Assembly (NCBI GenBank): GCA_009193035.1
Contig: SWDT01000186.1
Span: 186,001 to 250,000 of the forward strand
Direction of reading: 5' to 3'
Origin: Halicephalobus mephisto
Lineage: Eukaryota; Nematoda; Chromadorea; Rhabditida; Panagrolaimidae
DNA length: 64,000 nucleotides
Shown here: piece by piece, positions 8,353-18,678 of the stretch
How positions within the stretch are numbered: the first letter of the stretch is position 1
Layout: each line of letters opens with the position of its first letter
Translations under genes and position numbers: made by a program
The notes under the pieces: generated by a model
Database searches by the model: none
The model's input: the letters and a program-made list of their open reading frames with translations, nothing else
What the model was told of the DNA's origin: nothing

Positions 8353-11300
8353 TCAAAAAATGAAATACAAATTAGAAACATCAACTTCGAGATCCAGTAT
8401 TCTGGATTTGACTCTGTATTCGAATTCTTGCTGAGCTTTTCTGTTCAAAAAATTAAAATTAGTAAAATTACAATGTCCAGCGACTTCTAGTTTATCCAGG
8501 GGATTAACGTGTTCTTTTTCTTCTTCTTGATTTTTATAAAGATCGATTTTTCTGACTTTTTTCAAACTGAATCCAAAAACGGATCTGAAATTTTTCGGAT
8601 TTTCGATGTTTTTGTTTTCTTTGTCCTTCGGATGTGGATCTACAGTAATCCTTCTACAATTTTGTTGTTTTTGATTTTTTTGAAGAGTTTCGATGAACTT
8701 GTCCACATCGGCCAAAGTACAAGAAGAAATTCTAAAAACATCAATATGATGTTTTGCCACAGGCACCAAGGGATTTGAAGAAATTATCCAATCTCTGAAT
8801 CCAAGCCAATCAAAGGATATTTTTCTGGATTCGCAAACCAATGATACTTCATCCAGTTGGAGAGGGGTCTGTTCGAGGGCTGTGCAAATAATTTTCAGAC
8901 TTTTCAGATGTCCTTCTTCTAAGCAGGCTAATTGGTTCACTATCTGAAAAAAATGTAAAATAGGTCAATTTTCGAAATTTTCTGAAAATTTGAAAAGTAA
9001 ATATCAATTTTAAAAATTTTCGTTTCGGGACCTAATTTTAAAATTTTCGTTCTGGGACCTAATTTCAAAATTTTCGTTTTGGGACCTGATTTCAAAATTT
9101 TCGTTTCGAAACCTAATTTAAAAATTTTCATTTCAGGACCTAATTTAAAAAATTACTGTCATTTTGAAACCTATGCTGAAATCTGTAAAATAGTCAATCT
9201 TGAAATTAAAATTAAGTCTGATCTAACCTTTCTTTTTAGTTATGATCTTAATTTCTAATTTTGACCTTAACATTGATTTTAACTCTAAGCTTGACTTTAA
9301 CATTAACTTTAATTTAGAGTCAAAATGAATGTTAGAGTCAAAGTTAGATTTTGATTTCGATCTTAATTTTGACTTTGACCCTAAATTCGATTTTGACCTT
9401 AAGTTTAACTTTGACCTGAAGTTTGACTTTGACTTTGACCTTAAATTTGATTTTGACTTTGACCCTAAATTTGACTTTGACTTTGGTCCTAAATTTGATT
9501 TTGACTTTGGTCCTAAATTCGATTTTGATTTTGACTTTGACTTTAATTCTGACTTTGATGTCGACCATTTTATAACCTTTGGCACTGATGAAAGTTTGTC
9601 CTTTATGAATTGATTAAAAATTTAAGCTTCAAAATAAGAATATTATTCATCAAGAAATTAATAATTTATTACTTCCTTTTTAGAATATATAATTTCCACA
9701 TTAAAGTTGTTCGTTATATATCTCGGGATGGAAATATAATATTTTAGATTTTTAAATAACTTTTTAAATTTAAATAAATTAATAATTTTCGAAATTAATA
9801 AAAAAGTAAATAATTTTTAAAAATAATTAATTTAAAAATTAAATTAAAAATTAATTAAGTTTTTTTAGAAAGCAAAAAATTAATTAAAAAAATAAAAAAG
9901 TAATATTTTTAGAAATTAAAATAATTTTTTTAATTAAAAAAATAAAAAAGTAAAAAAGTAATATTCTTAAAAATAAAAAATTAAATAATTTCAAAAAAAT
10001 AAACAAATAATTTTTTTTAATTAAATAATTTTAAAAAATTAAATAAATAGTTTTTTTTTAATTCAAAAATTAAATAAATAATTTTTTTTAAAAATTAAAT
10101 AATTTAAAAAAAATAAAAAATTGAATAATTTTTTTAAAAATAAAAAATTAAAGTAATTTTTTTTTAAATTTAAAAATTAAATAATTTTTTTAAAAATAAA
10201 AAATTGAATAATTTTTAAAATTTCAAAGTTAATTAATTTTTTAAAATTAAAAATGAATTAAAAATAACTTACATGTTTGGAGGTGTCGGCATGGAGCTCC
10301 ACACTTACAGTAAGCCCTGGATTCCTGTCCCTGAGAAGCTTCAGAACTTTGGCAGCGTTCTTGACTGGATCTTTGAGGAGATGGATCTGGAGAGTGACGT
10401 ATCTCAAATCCTGGAAATTAAAATAAATGTTAATAAACAAATTTGAATTTTTTAATTTCTTTAAAATTTCGAAAAGTACAAAAATCACCCTAAGGCGTTT
10501 TAGGATTCTGGAATGAAGAATGACTGATTATATAATCTTTAGTAATGCACCTTTTCAGAGGACTTTAAAAATTTTTAAGAAGATCCCCTCAGGGCATTTT
10601 TGAAATTTTCGGGATTTTCGAAGGGAATTGTCCCGGACTTTTTTGTTTTGGCTTTGCGGAAATTTATGATAATTAAATAAAGTCTAAAAATGTATCCACA
10701 GTAACCCACCAGGATGGATCAAAGAAGCAAACAATTAAAATTGAAAATTTAATTTGTTTAAGTTTGAAATTGTATTGTTTGTAAATTTGATATAGTGCGA
10801 AATAGGAATAAAAGTAAAGTAAAATAAATCAAAGTAAAATAAAGTACAGTAAAGTACAGTAAAATAAAGTAAAGTAAAGTAAAGTAAAGTAAAGTAAAGT
10901 AAAGTAAAGTAAAGTAAAGTACAGTAAAATAAAGTAAAGTAAAATAAAGTAAAATAAAGTAAAGTAAAATAAAGTAAAGTAAAGTAAAGTAAAATAAAGT
11001 AAAGTACAGTAAAATAAAGTAAAATAAAGTAAAGTAAAATAAAATAAAGCAAAGTACAGTAAAGTACAGTAAAGTACAGTAAAGTAAAGTACAGTAACCC
11101 ACCAAAAATAACATTTCTTCTATGCTGGCGAATTCCTCCAGGAGGTCGTCGGAACATGTCAGCATGACGATCCACAAGGTATCTGCCGTAGTGAAGAACT
11201 TTTTTCTAGCGTCTTTTTTCAATGTTAATTGTCCTACTGTAGCTAGGAATCTTACATCACAAGTAAGTCTTTTCAGCCATCCGTGATGTCTTCTCATCAT

Positions 11301-11570
11301 TCCGGACAAAAAATCCTGAGAATCAAAAGGACAAGAAATTGTCAGTCTTTCCATCGCAACGTTCTGAGCTGTTTCGAGTTTTTTACAACCCATTTGTTCA
11401 ACAACTAATTCATGGACTTCTCTTCTGAATTTTCCGTGAATCAAATTCTGCCATCGACGACAGACTGATTCGGCATTGCAGAGATCTCGATAAGAAAGCT
11501 CGTCGAAAATTTTGAGCAACACTACATCAGGAAAGGTCGGGGTGATCCATCTGCCACCTATCATAGGCAT
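8353..11570 (-). CDS. F-box domain protein
   Basis: Minus-strand exons 11570-11103, 10410-10273 and 8943-8353 all join in phase 0 and give 398 residues. Residues ~10-48 (TPTFPDVVLLKIFDELSYRD and LCNAESVCRRWQNLI) are an F-box, the Skp1-binding motif of SCF ubiquitin ligases. The remainder is a divergent substrate-recognition region, perhaps leucine-rich-repeat or FTH-like, with no motif I can name. It contains LRYVTLQIHLL and a basic, low-complexity stretch near the end. Nematode F-box proteins are a large, fast-evolving family. AAATTCCAG ends three bases before the start codon, which may be a trans-splice acceptor. Both introns (692 and 1329 bp) are filled with tandem repeats, and the last codons and stop (YFIF, TGA) fall at the edge of a downstream tandem array. 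Confidence 0.75.
9028..9160. repeat. 27-bp tandem repeat, five copies, F-box intron 2
   Basis: Five consecutive ~27-bp units begin with GGACCTAATTT and contain AAAATTTTCGTTT. They lie in the second intron of the F-box gene. The period is a multiple of three, so the array stays open as a repetitive KIFKLGPETK-like frame on the minus strand. Confidence 0.9.
9235..9560. repeat. Degenerate TTTGAC hexamer satellite, F-box intron 2
   Basis: About 300 bp of TTTGAC/TTTGAT-type hexamers give alternating Phe-Asp frames on plus and Lys-Ser or Lys-Val frames on minus. This is a simple-sequence array in the intron, not a gene. Confidence 0.9.
9700..10260. repeat. AAATTAAATAATTTT low-complexity tract, F-box intron 2
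   Basis: The tract is almost pure A/T with quasi-periodic AATTAAATAATTTTTTTAAA units. It fills the rest of the second F-box intron up to the donor of exon 2. No other signal is seen. Confidence 0.9.
10803..11097. repeat. AAAGT pentamer satellite, F-box intron 1
   Basis: About 58 copies of AAAGT occur, with AAAAT and ACAGT variants. They start right beside the donor of F-box exon 1 and fill ~300 bp of the first intron. Confidence 0.95.
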
Positions 11571-12865
11571 TTTCTGGAATTTCGATATATGAAAAGTTAA
11601 TATTCGGAATTTTGATATATGAAAAATAATTCTAACACGACTTTGATATATGAAAAATAATTTTAACAGAATTTTGATATATGAAAAATAATTTTAAAAC
11701 AACTTTGATATATGAAAAGTTAATATTCGGAATTTCGATATATGAAAAATAATTCTAACACGACTTTGATATATGAGAAATAATTTTAATACGACTTTGA
11801 TATATGAAAAATAATTTTAAAACAACTTTGATATATGAAAAATAATTTTAACAGAATTTCGATATATGAAAAATAGTTTCAACACGTTGTGGACATATAA
11901 GAAATGAGTTAAATGCAATTGCAATATATCGAACGTCAATTTAACAAGATGTTCATATATGGACAATGATGTCAATGTAATTTTCATATGTGTAAACAAT
12001 TTAAATACGATTCAATATATGAGAAACAAATCTCCTACGATTTCAGCACTTCAACAAGTATGTGTCCATTGCTCAAGTTTTGTCATTCAAGTTCAAAAAA
12101 TTTAAAAAATGAGTGTCAAAATTCCTCAAAAAAAGTTGACAGTGTAACAATCCCACCAATGAACTCAGCCAGACAAGACTAACGGCGAAGAGGATAATTT
12201 GACAAAAGATCAAAGCGAGTCGAAAATCGGAAAAAAAGTAACAGTCAATTAAGAAATTTCCCCGAATATTCATCTCCAACTCAATAAATCCGGCAAGTAT
12301 TAGACAAACAATCCAAAATAAAGACCAAAGATACCAACATCAAGCTTGGAAAACAAAGCATGATTACCATTCCACTAACAATACAAAGCGGAATAACTGG
12401 CTTAGAGAAAATTTTAATTTCTTCAAAAATCCAGCATTATATCAGGAAAAAATCATATTTCATATACTTTTTAGACTCCTACATCATAATCAGACGCTAA
12501 TTGTAGGAATTACGGCCAGAATACAAAAGTAATAACAACTTGACAAATATCCGCAGTTTCGTAACCTGAAACCGGAAAAAACCTCGAGTATTTGAGCAAA
12601 TCCAACATCTTACAAGAGGCTGACTCGTCAACTGCCAGTAATCCAGCCTAGCGCTGTCGAGATCTCTGAAATACTTGATTGCTTCCACTTGCAAAAACTC
12701 GCCGCGCGTCTTCTGTCATTTCCCTCCCACTCTTGAAAAACAACAAAAAACAAGACACTTAATAAACCACATGATTTATAGATAAATTATATCAGCCGAA
12801 AAAAATTGTCAAAGGAAACCAACAGACGGTGAACCATTCAGTAACAAAAAGGATCGAAACACCAG
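11571..12865. repeat. Spacer: ~31-bp GATATATGAAAAATAATTTTAACA minisatellite, then unique DNA
   Basis: From 11579 to about 11900 there are roughly ten copies of a ~31-bp unit containing GATATATGAAAA, degenerating to 11990. From 12000 to 12865 the sequence is non-repetitive. It includes the putative promoter side of the F-box gene and the 3' flank of the eIF5A gene. I find no convincing ORF. Confidence 0.75.
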
Positions 12866-13354
12866 TTAATCCTTGTTTGGCATATTCTTCCAGCCAAGAA
12901 CAGCCTCTTCATCGCAGGCACAAACAACAGTGAGGAGAATCCCATTTTCGTCCTTTTCGTAGGCATCCTTGATTTGCTGTCCAAGTTCTCCTTCGGGAAG
13001 ACGAAGGTCGTCCTTGGTGTCACAAGTTTCTAAATCCATAAGGGAAACGAAGCCATCGTCGTTGACAGAGAGAAGCTGGTACTCCTTACGCTTGACGAAA
13101 GGAACCTCGACGTTGTGGGTGGAAGGACAAATATCTTCGAGCTTCTTGTTGGTGAAAATATCGAGAGCAACAATGTGGACCTTGGCGTGTCCGTGCTTTC
13201 CAGTTTTGGAGGTAGACATTTCGACAACCTTGCATGGACGACCCTTGATCATGATGAATTCGTTCTTGCGAACAGCAGAACATTGCTTTGGGTAAGTTTT
13301 GGCTGCTCCAGCATCACCGGTGTGGAAATCGTGATCATGCTCATGATCAGACAT
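12866..13354 (-). CDS. EIF5A: Translation elongation/initiation factor eIF5A
   Basis: Single exon of 162 residues. SSTSKTGKHGHAKVH-type sequence is present, and Lys53 in TGKHG is the expected hypusine site (equivalent to human Lys50). GDAGA, QCSALRK-like QCSAVRKNEF and GRPCKVVEM precede it; the C-terminal OB fold has LRLPEGELGQQI. It binds the ribosome and helps peptide-bond formation at stalling motifs, and acts in termination. C. elegans has two paralogs (iff-1 germline, iff-2 somatic), and the sequence alone does not say which this is. The His/Asp-rich N-terminal extension (SDHEHDHDFH) is longer than in vertebrates. The 5' UTR probably contains an intron or trans-splice site (GAATTTTCTAG at 13380-13390 on the minus strand). 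Confidence 0.95.
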   Translation of the reverse strand: MSDHEHDHDFHTGDAGAAKTYPKQCSAVRKNEFIMIKGRPCKVVEMSTSKTGKHGHAKVHIVALDIFTNKKLEDICPSTHNVEVPFVKRKEYQLLSVNDDGFVSLMDLETCDTKDDLRLPEGELGQQIKDAYEKDENGILLTVVCACDEEAVLGWKNMPNKD

Positions 13355-14162
13355 CTTTCAAGAGCTAGAAATGTGCTACCTAGAAAATTCCCAATTAAAC
13401 CCTGCAAAACAAACCAGTAAACGAACAAAACACGGTTCGTGAAGAAATCGATGATTCAGTAAGGAAATGCGCACGCCACGAAATCAAAGTAGGTAATCGT
13501 GATAAGACTTGGCAGTTCCAATTTTCAACGAAAAACACCGCCATACTTTGCCTACACCTAGAACATCCATCTACATGGTGCAATAAACATGTTTCGTAAC
13601 TTATTCGACGTAAATTGATATAAAAATAAAGAGTAAGAGATAAGTTCAACTACATCTCGACCAAAGTAAAATGTTTAAATTCCCCACATAAGGAATTGAA
13701 TTTCGCTACGAATATCTCGCATAACAAAGATACCGCCGGAATATAACTTTCGAGGAAACAAAAAAGAAGATTCAGGAAGAATTAGGACGGAGAGGATCAG
13801 TAAGGGAATGCTTCAACAGCAGAACGATTGTCCGAGCGACGAGTTCGGTCGGTCCTTTCACTGTAGATCGCAATTTTCGCTTCGAGACACACGCGCGGGG
13901 AGTTTGAAAAAGGAACTTGCACAATTCCGTCTTTCTTTGAAATTCATTATTTTTCAAAGTTTTTATATAATATTTCTACTATTTAGGTGTCTTGATTGTT
14001 AAACTACAAAATAGGTATCGTGGAGGCTGTCAAGAAGTATTAGAATTGCCCGTTTGTTGAGTAGAATTAGGGAATTTTGTTAATTTTAATTGGAAGTTGG
14101 CCTACGTCGGTGTCGAAACACTTCTGGAATTTTTGCCTGGTGATATTTTTAAAATCAATATC
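13355..14162. other. Divergent spacer between eIF5A and MAC-1 genes
   Basis: About 800 bp separate the two oppositely transcribed genes and should contain both promoters. The sequence is less AT-rich than other spacers around 13780-13920. No conserved element could be recognised. Confidence 0.5.
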
Positions 14163-17100
14163 ATGAATTCGCAATCCGTCGATCTACAGAAAAGTCAAGG
14201 AAAGGATAATAGTCAGGGGTCTGGCAGAGGATTAGCCAATCATTCAGTGACTCAGTTGTATTCAAAACGAAAAAGACCCGCTGGTAATGCTGGAAATTCA
14301 AACAGAATAGGTGATAACAGTGCTAATCCAGAGGAGAAGAATCCGAATGCAGCGAAGAAAGGTCTAGAAATCCCCTCAAGGAAGCCTTCTGAAAAGTCCA
14401 ACTCTAAGAAGACACTGGAAGTCACTGCCGTCGAGTCCAATCTCCGTTTTGACGACTTTGGTGGGTGTGAGGATCAATTACTGGTAAGTCTACTTATTTC
14501 CGATATATCAATTTTACTTTAATCCATTCCAGGAAGCTTGTCGTCTTTCTGTCCACTTGAAGCATCCCGAGATTTACGAACACCTCAAGATCCATCCCCC
14601 TAAGGGATTTCTTGTCCACGGACCTCCTGGATGCGGAAAAACCATGTTTTCCGAGGTTTTAGCTGGTGAGCTTGGAATCCCTTTGATCCGGGTGAACGCT
14701 ACTGAATTGATCGCCGGGATTTCTGGAGAAACAGAGGAAAAAATCCGAAACGTCTTCAAGAGAGCCCAGGAACAAGCTCCTTGTATTCTGCTACTGGACG
14801 AAATCGACACTATTGCTTCGAAGAGAGAATCTGCCCAACGGGAAATGGAAAGACGGATCGTTACTCAGTTGCTGAACTGTCTAGATGGCAAGTTTGTTGA
14901 AATTTCACTCTACAACCACAATAATCCCTCTCGATAGGTTATCCAGGTGCTAGGTGTGGTTTTCCGAATATCAGTTGTAGTTTCATATATGGAATTTTAT
15001 TCTAGAGGATGGGGAAAGTCCTTTATATCCCATACATCCCAATTCAGGAAATTCTAAGTTTATTCAGATAGGATATAACTTTAAAACATTGTTTACGAAA
15101 TAGAAATTTTAGGCTAGTTTAAGTTCTAGAAACTTCCAGAAATTCATATCGAAGTGATTTCGTAACAATGTCCATTTTCTTCGCTGTTATTATATGGTTT
15201 TAATTTTTTAGATCTTAACAAATTTCCATCTAAATCAGAAGTTTCTGAAGATGAACAAATGGAACATGACGGGCAGTTGACAGAGAAAAGAAATGAAAAA
15301 TCCGCAGAAAGTGAACCAGACAAGTCGTCTTTGACAAGCAACCGGTATGTCCTCGTCGTTGGAACAACGAACCGTCCGGATGCCCTGGATGCCGCAATAC
15401 GACGTGCAGGTAGATTTGATCATGAAATCGGTCTTGGAATCCCGGATGAGAAAGCCAGAACGAAGATTCTAGAAATCATGTGCAGCGACGCTAAAATCGA
15501 TCCTAATCTGACGATGAAGGACCTTGCTAGATTGACTCCCGGATATGTCGGTGCAGATATCCAAGCTTTGGTTCGTGAGGCTTCGATGGCGGCTGTTCAT
15601 AGAATTTTCTCCAGTGTTGTGGCAAATGTAGAAGAATCCATGGACGGAAGTGGTAAATCTGTCTCCGACGAACTAGAAAGAACTTTAATTTTATTAAAAT
15701 CAGACCAGAAAATCGAACCGAAGAAAATAGGAAATTTATTTATTTCGATGAATGACTTCCAGAAGGCTTTGGATCTGGTTGTGCCTTCGGCGACGAGAGA
15801 AGGATTCGCGACTGTCCCTAACGTAAGTTGGAATGACATAGGAGCGTTGAACGAAATCAGAGCTGAACTTGAATGGTCGATTTTGTTCCCGATTAAACGT
15901 CCAGAAGATTTTGAATTGTTAGCAGTATCGACAAAACCACAAGGTATTCTACTTTGTGGTCCTCCTGGATGTGGAAAAACATTACTAGCTAAAGCAATTG
16001 CTAATGAAACTGGAATGAATTTTATCAGTGTCAAAGGACCGGAGTTGCTGAGCATGGTGAGGATTTCGTAATTGAAATTTTGAGTGATTTTTAGGATTTT
16101 CAATTTTGGGTTTTTAAAGAATTGAAATTTTGTAAATTTTCAAAAACTTGTTTTTAAAAATAATGTAAAATTGAAAATTTAAAAATTTTTAACAAATCAA
16201 TTTCATAATGTTTTTGCTTTTTAATAGTATATCTGGGATTTTCTAGAATTTTATGGATTTGTAAAGTTTTTGAATCTCGAAATTTTCAAAATTATTTAAA
16301 GTTGAGAATTTTAAAGTTGTAGAAATTAATAGTAAAGTAATTTGACGAAAATTTTATTTATATTACTTTACAATGGTACAGTAGTGTAGTTAGGGTTTTC
16401 TGGAAGCATTTGGAAACCCATAAGTTTTTGAAATTTGTTGTGCCGAGCGTTCCCGGAAAGGGCTTAGGATTAGATTGAATTTAGTACAAATTTAACAATT
16501 ATAAAACAGTGGAGAATTACGTGTTAATTCTGTTCTCATGCGAACTACTGCTGTAGTCTCTTCAGGGAATTCGTGGCAGGAGCTAGCTCGCGTTTTGCTT
16601 CAGAATTATTTGAGATTGAGAATTCTGGGAGATTCTAGAAACTGACATTAGAGCGATTTTATAATAATGCTTATTTCTGTTTTTTGCAACAGTATTATTT
16701 TTAATTTTAATTTTTTCAGTATGTTGGTGAAAGTGAGAGAGCTGTTAGAACAGTGTTTCAAAGAGCCAGAGATTCTTCTCCTTGTGTAATTTTCTTTGAT
16801 GAAATCGACGCTCTTTGTGGAAAAAGAACCGCCAGCGAGGTTTGTAATTTTGTGAATTTCTTTTGATTTATTATTTTTTTTAGAATTCTTCTGGAGCTCG
16901 TGTAGTGAATCAGTTATTGACAGAAATGGATGGAGTTGAAGGAAGAAAACAAGTTTTTATGATTGGAGCCACTAATAGACCAGATATTGTGGATCCTGCT
17001 ATTCTTCGTCCTGGTAGATTAGACAAGATTCTATTTGTGGATTTTCCTAATGCAACTGATCGTGCTGATATTCTTAGAAAAACAACTAAAGAAAGAACAA

Positions 17101-17372
17101 AACCGAAAATTGCAGATGAAGTTGATTTTAATGAATTTTCGAGAAAAGAAGAATTGGAATTTTACACTGGAGCTGATTTGGCTGCTTTGGTACATGAAGC
17201 TTCGATTTGTGCTTTGAAGGATAGACTTTTCAAGGATTCCAATGTTGATTCAATATATACCAGACATTTTGATGAAGCCCTCAAGAAAATTCGCCCATCT
17301 GTTAGTGAAATAGACAGGAAGAAATACGCAAAATTGAAAGAATTGTATTTGAAAAAAGAACTTTTAAGTTGA
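14163..17372 (+). CDS. mac-1: NVL/Rix7-type tandem AAA ATPase (MAC-1)
   Basis: Exons 14163-14483, 14533-14887, 15212-16056, 16720-16839 and 16884-17372 give 709 residues. The N-terminus is basic and Ser-rich, with nuclear-signal-like SKRKRPAG. D1 has FDDFGG, Walker A GPPGCGKT (137-144) and Walker B LLLDEID. D2 has Walker A GPPGCGKT (475-482) and Walker B VIFFDEID, then [20 protein letters not shown] with the arginine fingers. The order and the weak SRH of D1 match NVL/Rix7, which removes factors from pre-60S ribosomes; C. elegans MAC-1 is the ortholog and also binds CED-4. Intron 2 must use a GC donor (GATG|GCAAGT) to keep phase and yield LLNCLDDLNKF. An in-frame TTG extends the frame 5' of the ATG, but ATG 14163 is the plausible start. 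Confidence 0.93.
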
Positions 17373-17400
17373 TTTTTATTTGGGTATGTTGTATAATTTA

Positions 17401-18521
17401 TTAGTCTTCACAGATGTTTTTATCAGCTCTACAATCTGCATTGTTGGCTGCCATGAACAATCGTCCATTTTGACAGATACAAAGTTGGTTTTGGGCAACT
17501 CCTCTTCCATGGCTTTTATCTAATCCAGTCATGAAGATGTTTCCATCAACACGGATATCTCCTTGTTTTGAATGGAAATTAATGTCCAAAAGTGTGTTCA
17601 GGGTGAATTCCCCAGCATTACTGAGGATTTCAATGTCTTGTCCTGCATGGATTTTTACGTTCCTTGTCGGAGATTCCAAGGCAAGAACAGAATCAGGTTC
17701 TGGTCGGATCATAGCTGTTTGGATGGCTCCTTCGAATACGGAACCTCCGTCATCTGGAGATTTTGCTTAATAGATAAAATTAATGGAAACTAACCCAAAA
17801 TTCTCAAGTTATCTAATTTGAGTCCGACTTCGTTAGAATCTGCGAAGAAGAGCATCTTGTTGTTTCTGTCGACGATCTCAAATCGGTCGCAAGAAGCACT
17901 AACTTTGCCGTTCATATGTAGATCCATAGAAGAAGTCACATCTCCAGAAATATTCCGAGCGTTAAGCGTGACTCCAAGACCAGATTCAAGAGTCAAAGCT
18001 TCATTCTGAAAATAAAAATTAGAAAAGTCACATTAATCCAAAAAGTACGTTTTGTGTCGAAATTTGAGAAAATTGGACAGGTTTCTCGAACCTTGTTTTT
18101 CCTGTTATCCTGATTCCATCAGATTCCACTTTCAAAGCTCCCATTCCATCGAGTGAAAAATTGAGAACAATCATAATCCAAATAGTGAGAACCAGATTAA
18201 TAACAATAATCAAAGTCAAAATAAGGATGAAAACATAGAGACATCTCTTCCTCCAACCATAAATGCCAATCCTAAAAATAATAAATATCCAAAATTTACT
18301 CATAAAATTACTCACTTGTAGATATCAGAATCAGGCACTGGCTTGATACTTGAATGAATAATGGTTGTTTGTTGAGGAACCCCAGGGGGTGGTTGATGTC
18401 GTCGTTCTACAGGAGAATCAGCGACGAAAGGCGATCGAGAGGGGTAGTACCCGGGCTGGACGTTGGGGGAACCGGGGTTCCGGGACCAAATTGGTTCCCT
18501 GCTCGTTTCGTGATAGGCCAT
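17401..18521 (-). CDS. sgn-1: Gamma/delta-sarcoglycan
   Basis: Minus-strand exons 18521-18316, 18271-18049, 18005-17795 and 17765-17401 give 334 residues. The first 69 residues are a Pro/Ser-rich cytoplasmic tail. Residues ~79-104 (CLYVFILILTLIIVINLVLT onward) are a single membrane anchor of a type II protein. The extracellular part carries LESGLGVTLNARN, FADSNEVGL and LESPTRNVKIHAG repeats, which fold as sarcoglycan beta structure. The four-Cys C-terminal cluster is LCICQNGRLFMAANNADC plus NIC. It belongs to the dystrophin-associated sarcoglycan complex at the muscle membrane. The ATG at 18521 is used; the frame is open further 5' only through a TTG. Its stop lies 28 bp from the stop of MAC-1, so the 3' UTRs should overlap. 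Confidence 0.92.
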
Positions 18522-18678
18522 TGTTACAATGATCGATAGCAAGATTGGTCCAGTGAAAAATGAAATGAACTCACTCCGATCGATTGCGAGTAACAGCTGT
18601 CAGAGAACTCATCAAAGACAAGACTTGGGCTTTGGTTTACACCATATATCCAAAACAACTGATAAATAAACAACAATT

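Noticed and set aside
8940..9165. CRISPR-like direct repeats
   Set aside because: The 27-bp units are contiguous with no unique spacers, in a eukaryotic intron.
9223..9613. KSKSNLGPKSKS and FDFDLKFDFDF repeat 'proteins'
   Set aside because: Translation of an intronic TTTGAC hexamer array in the F-box gene; all frames are repetitive.
10735..11102. Tyr/Phe/Leu repeat tail (LLYFTLLYF) on the F-box protein
   Set aside because: It is read-through into the AAAGT satellite. The donor at 11102 and the next exon in phase 0 give a normal protein instead.
12838..13420. Other-frame ORFs over the eIF5A gene
   Set aside because: Antisense or shifted shadows of a well-conserved single-exon gene.
14097..14162. 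N-terminal extension of MAC-1 from a TTG codon
   Set aside because: A non-ATG start; the downstream ATG at 14163 begins the typical basic N-terminus.
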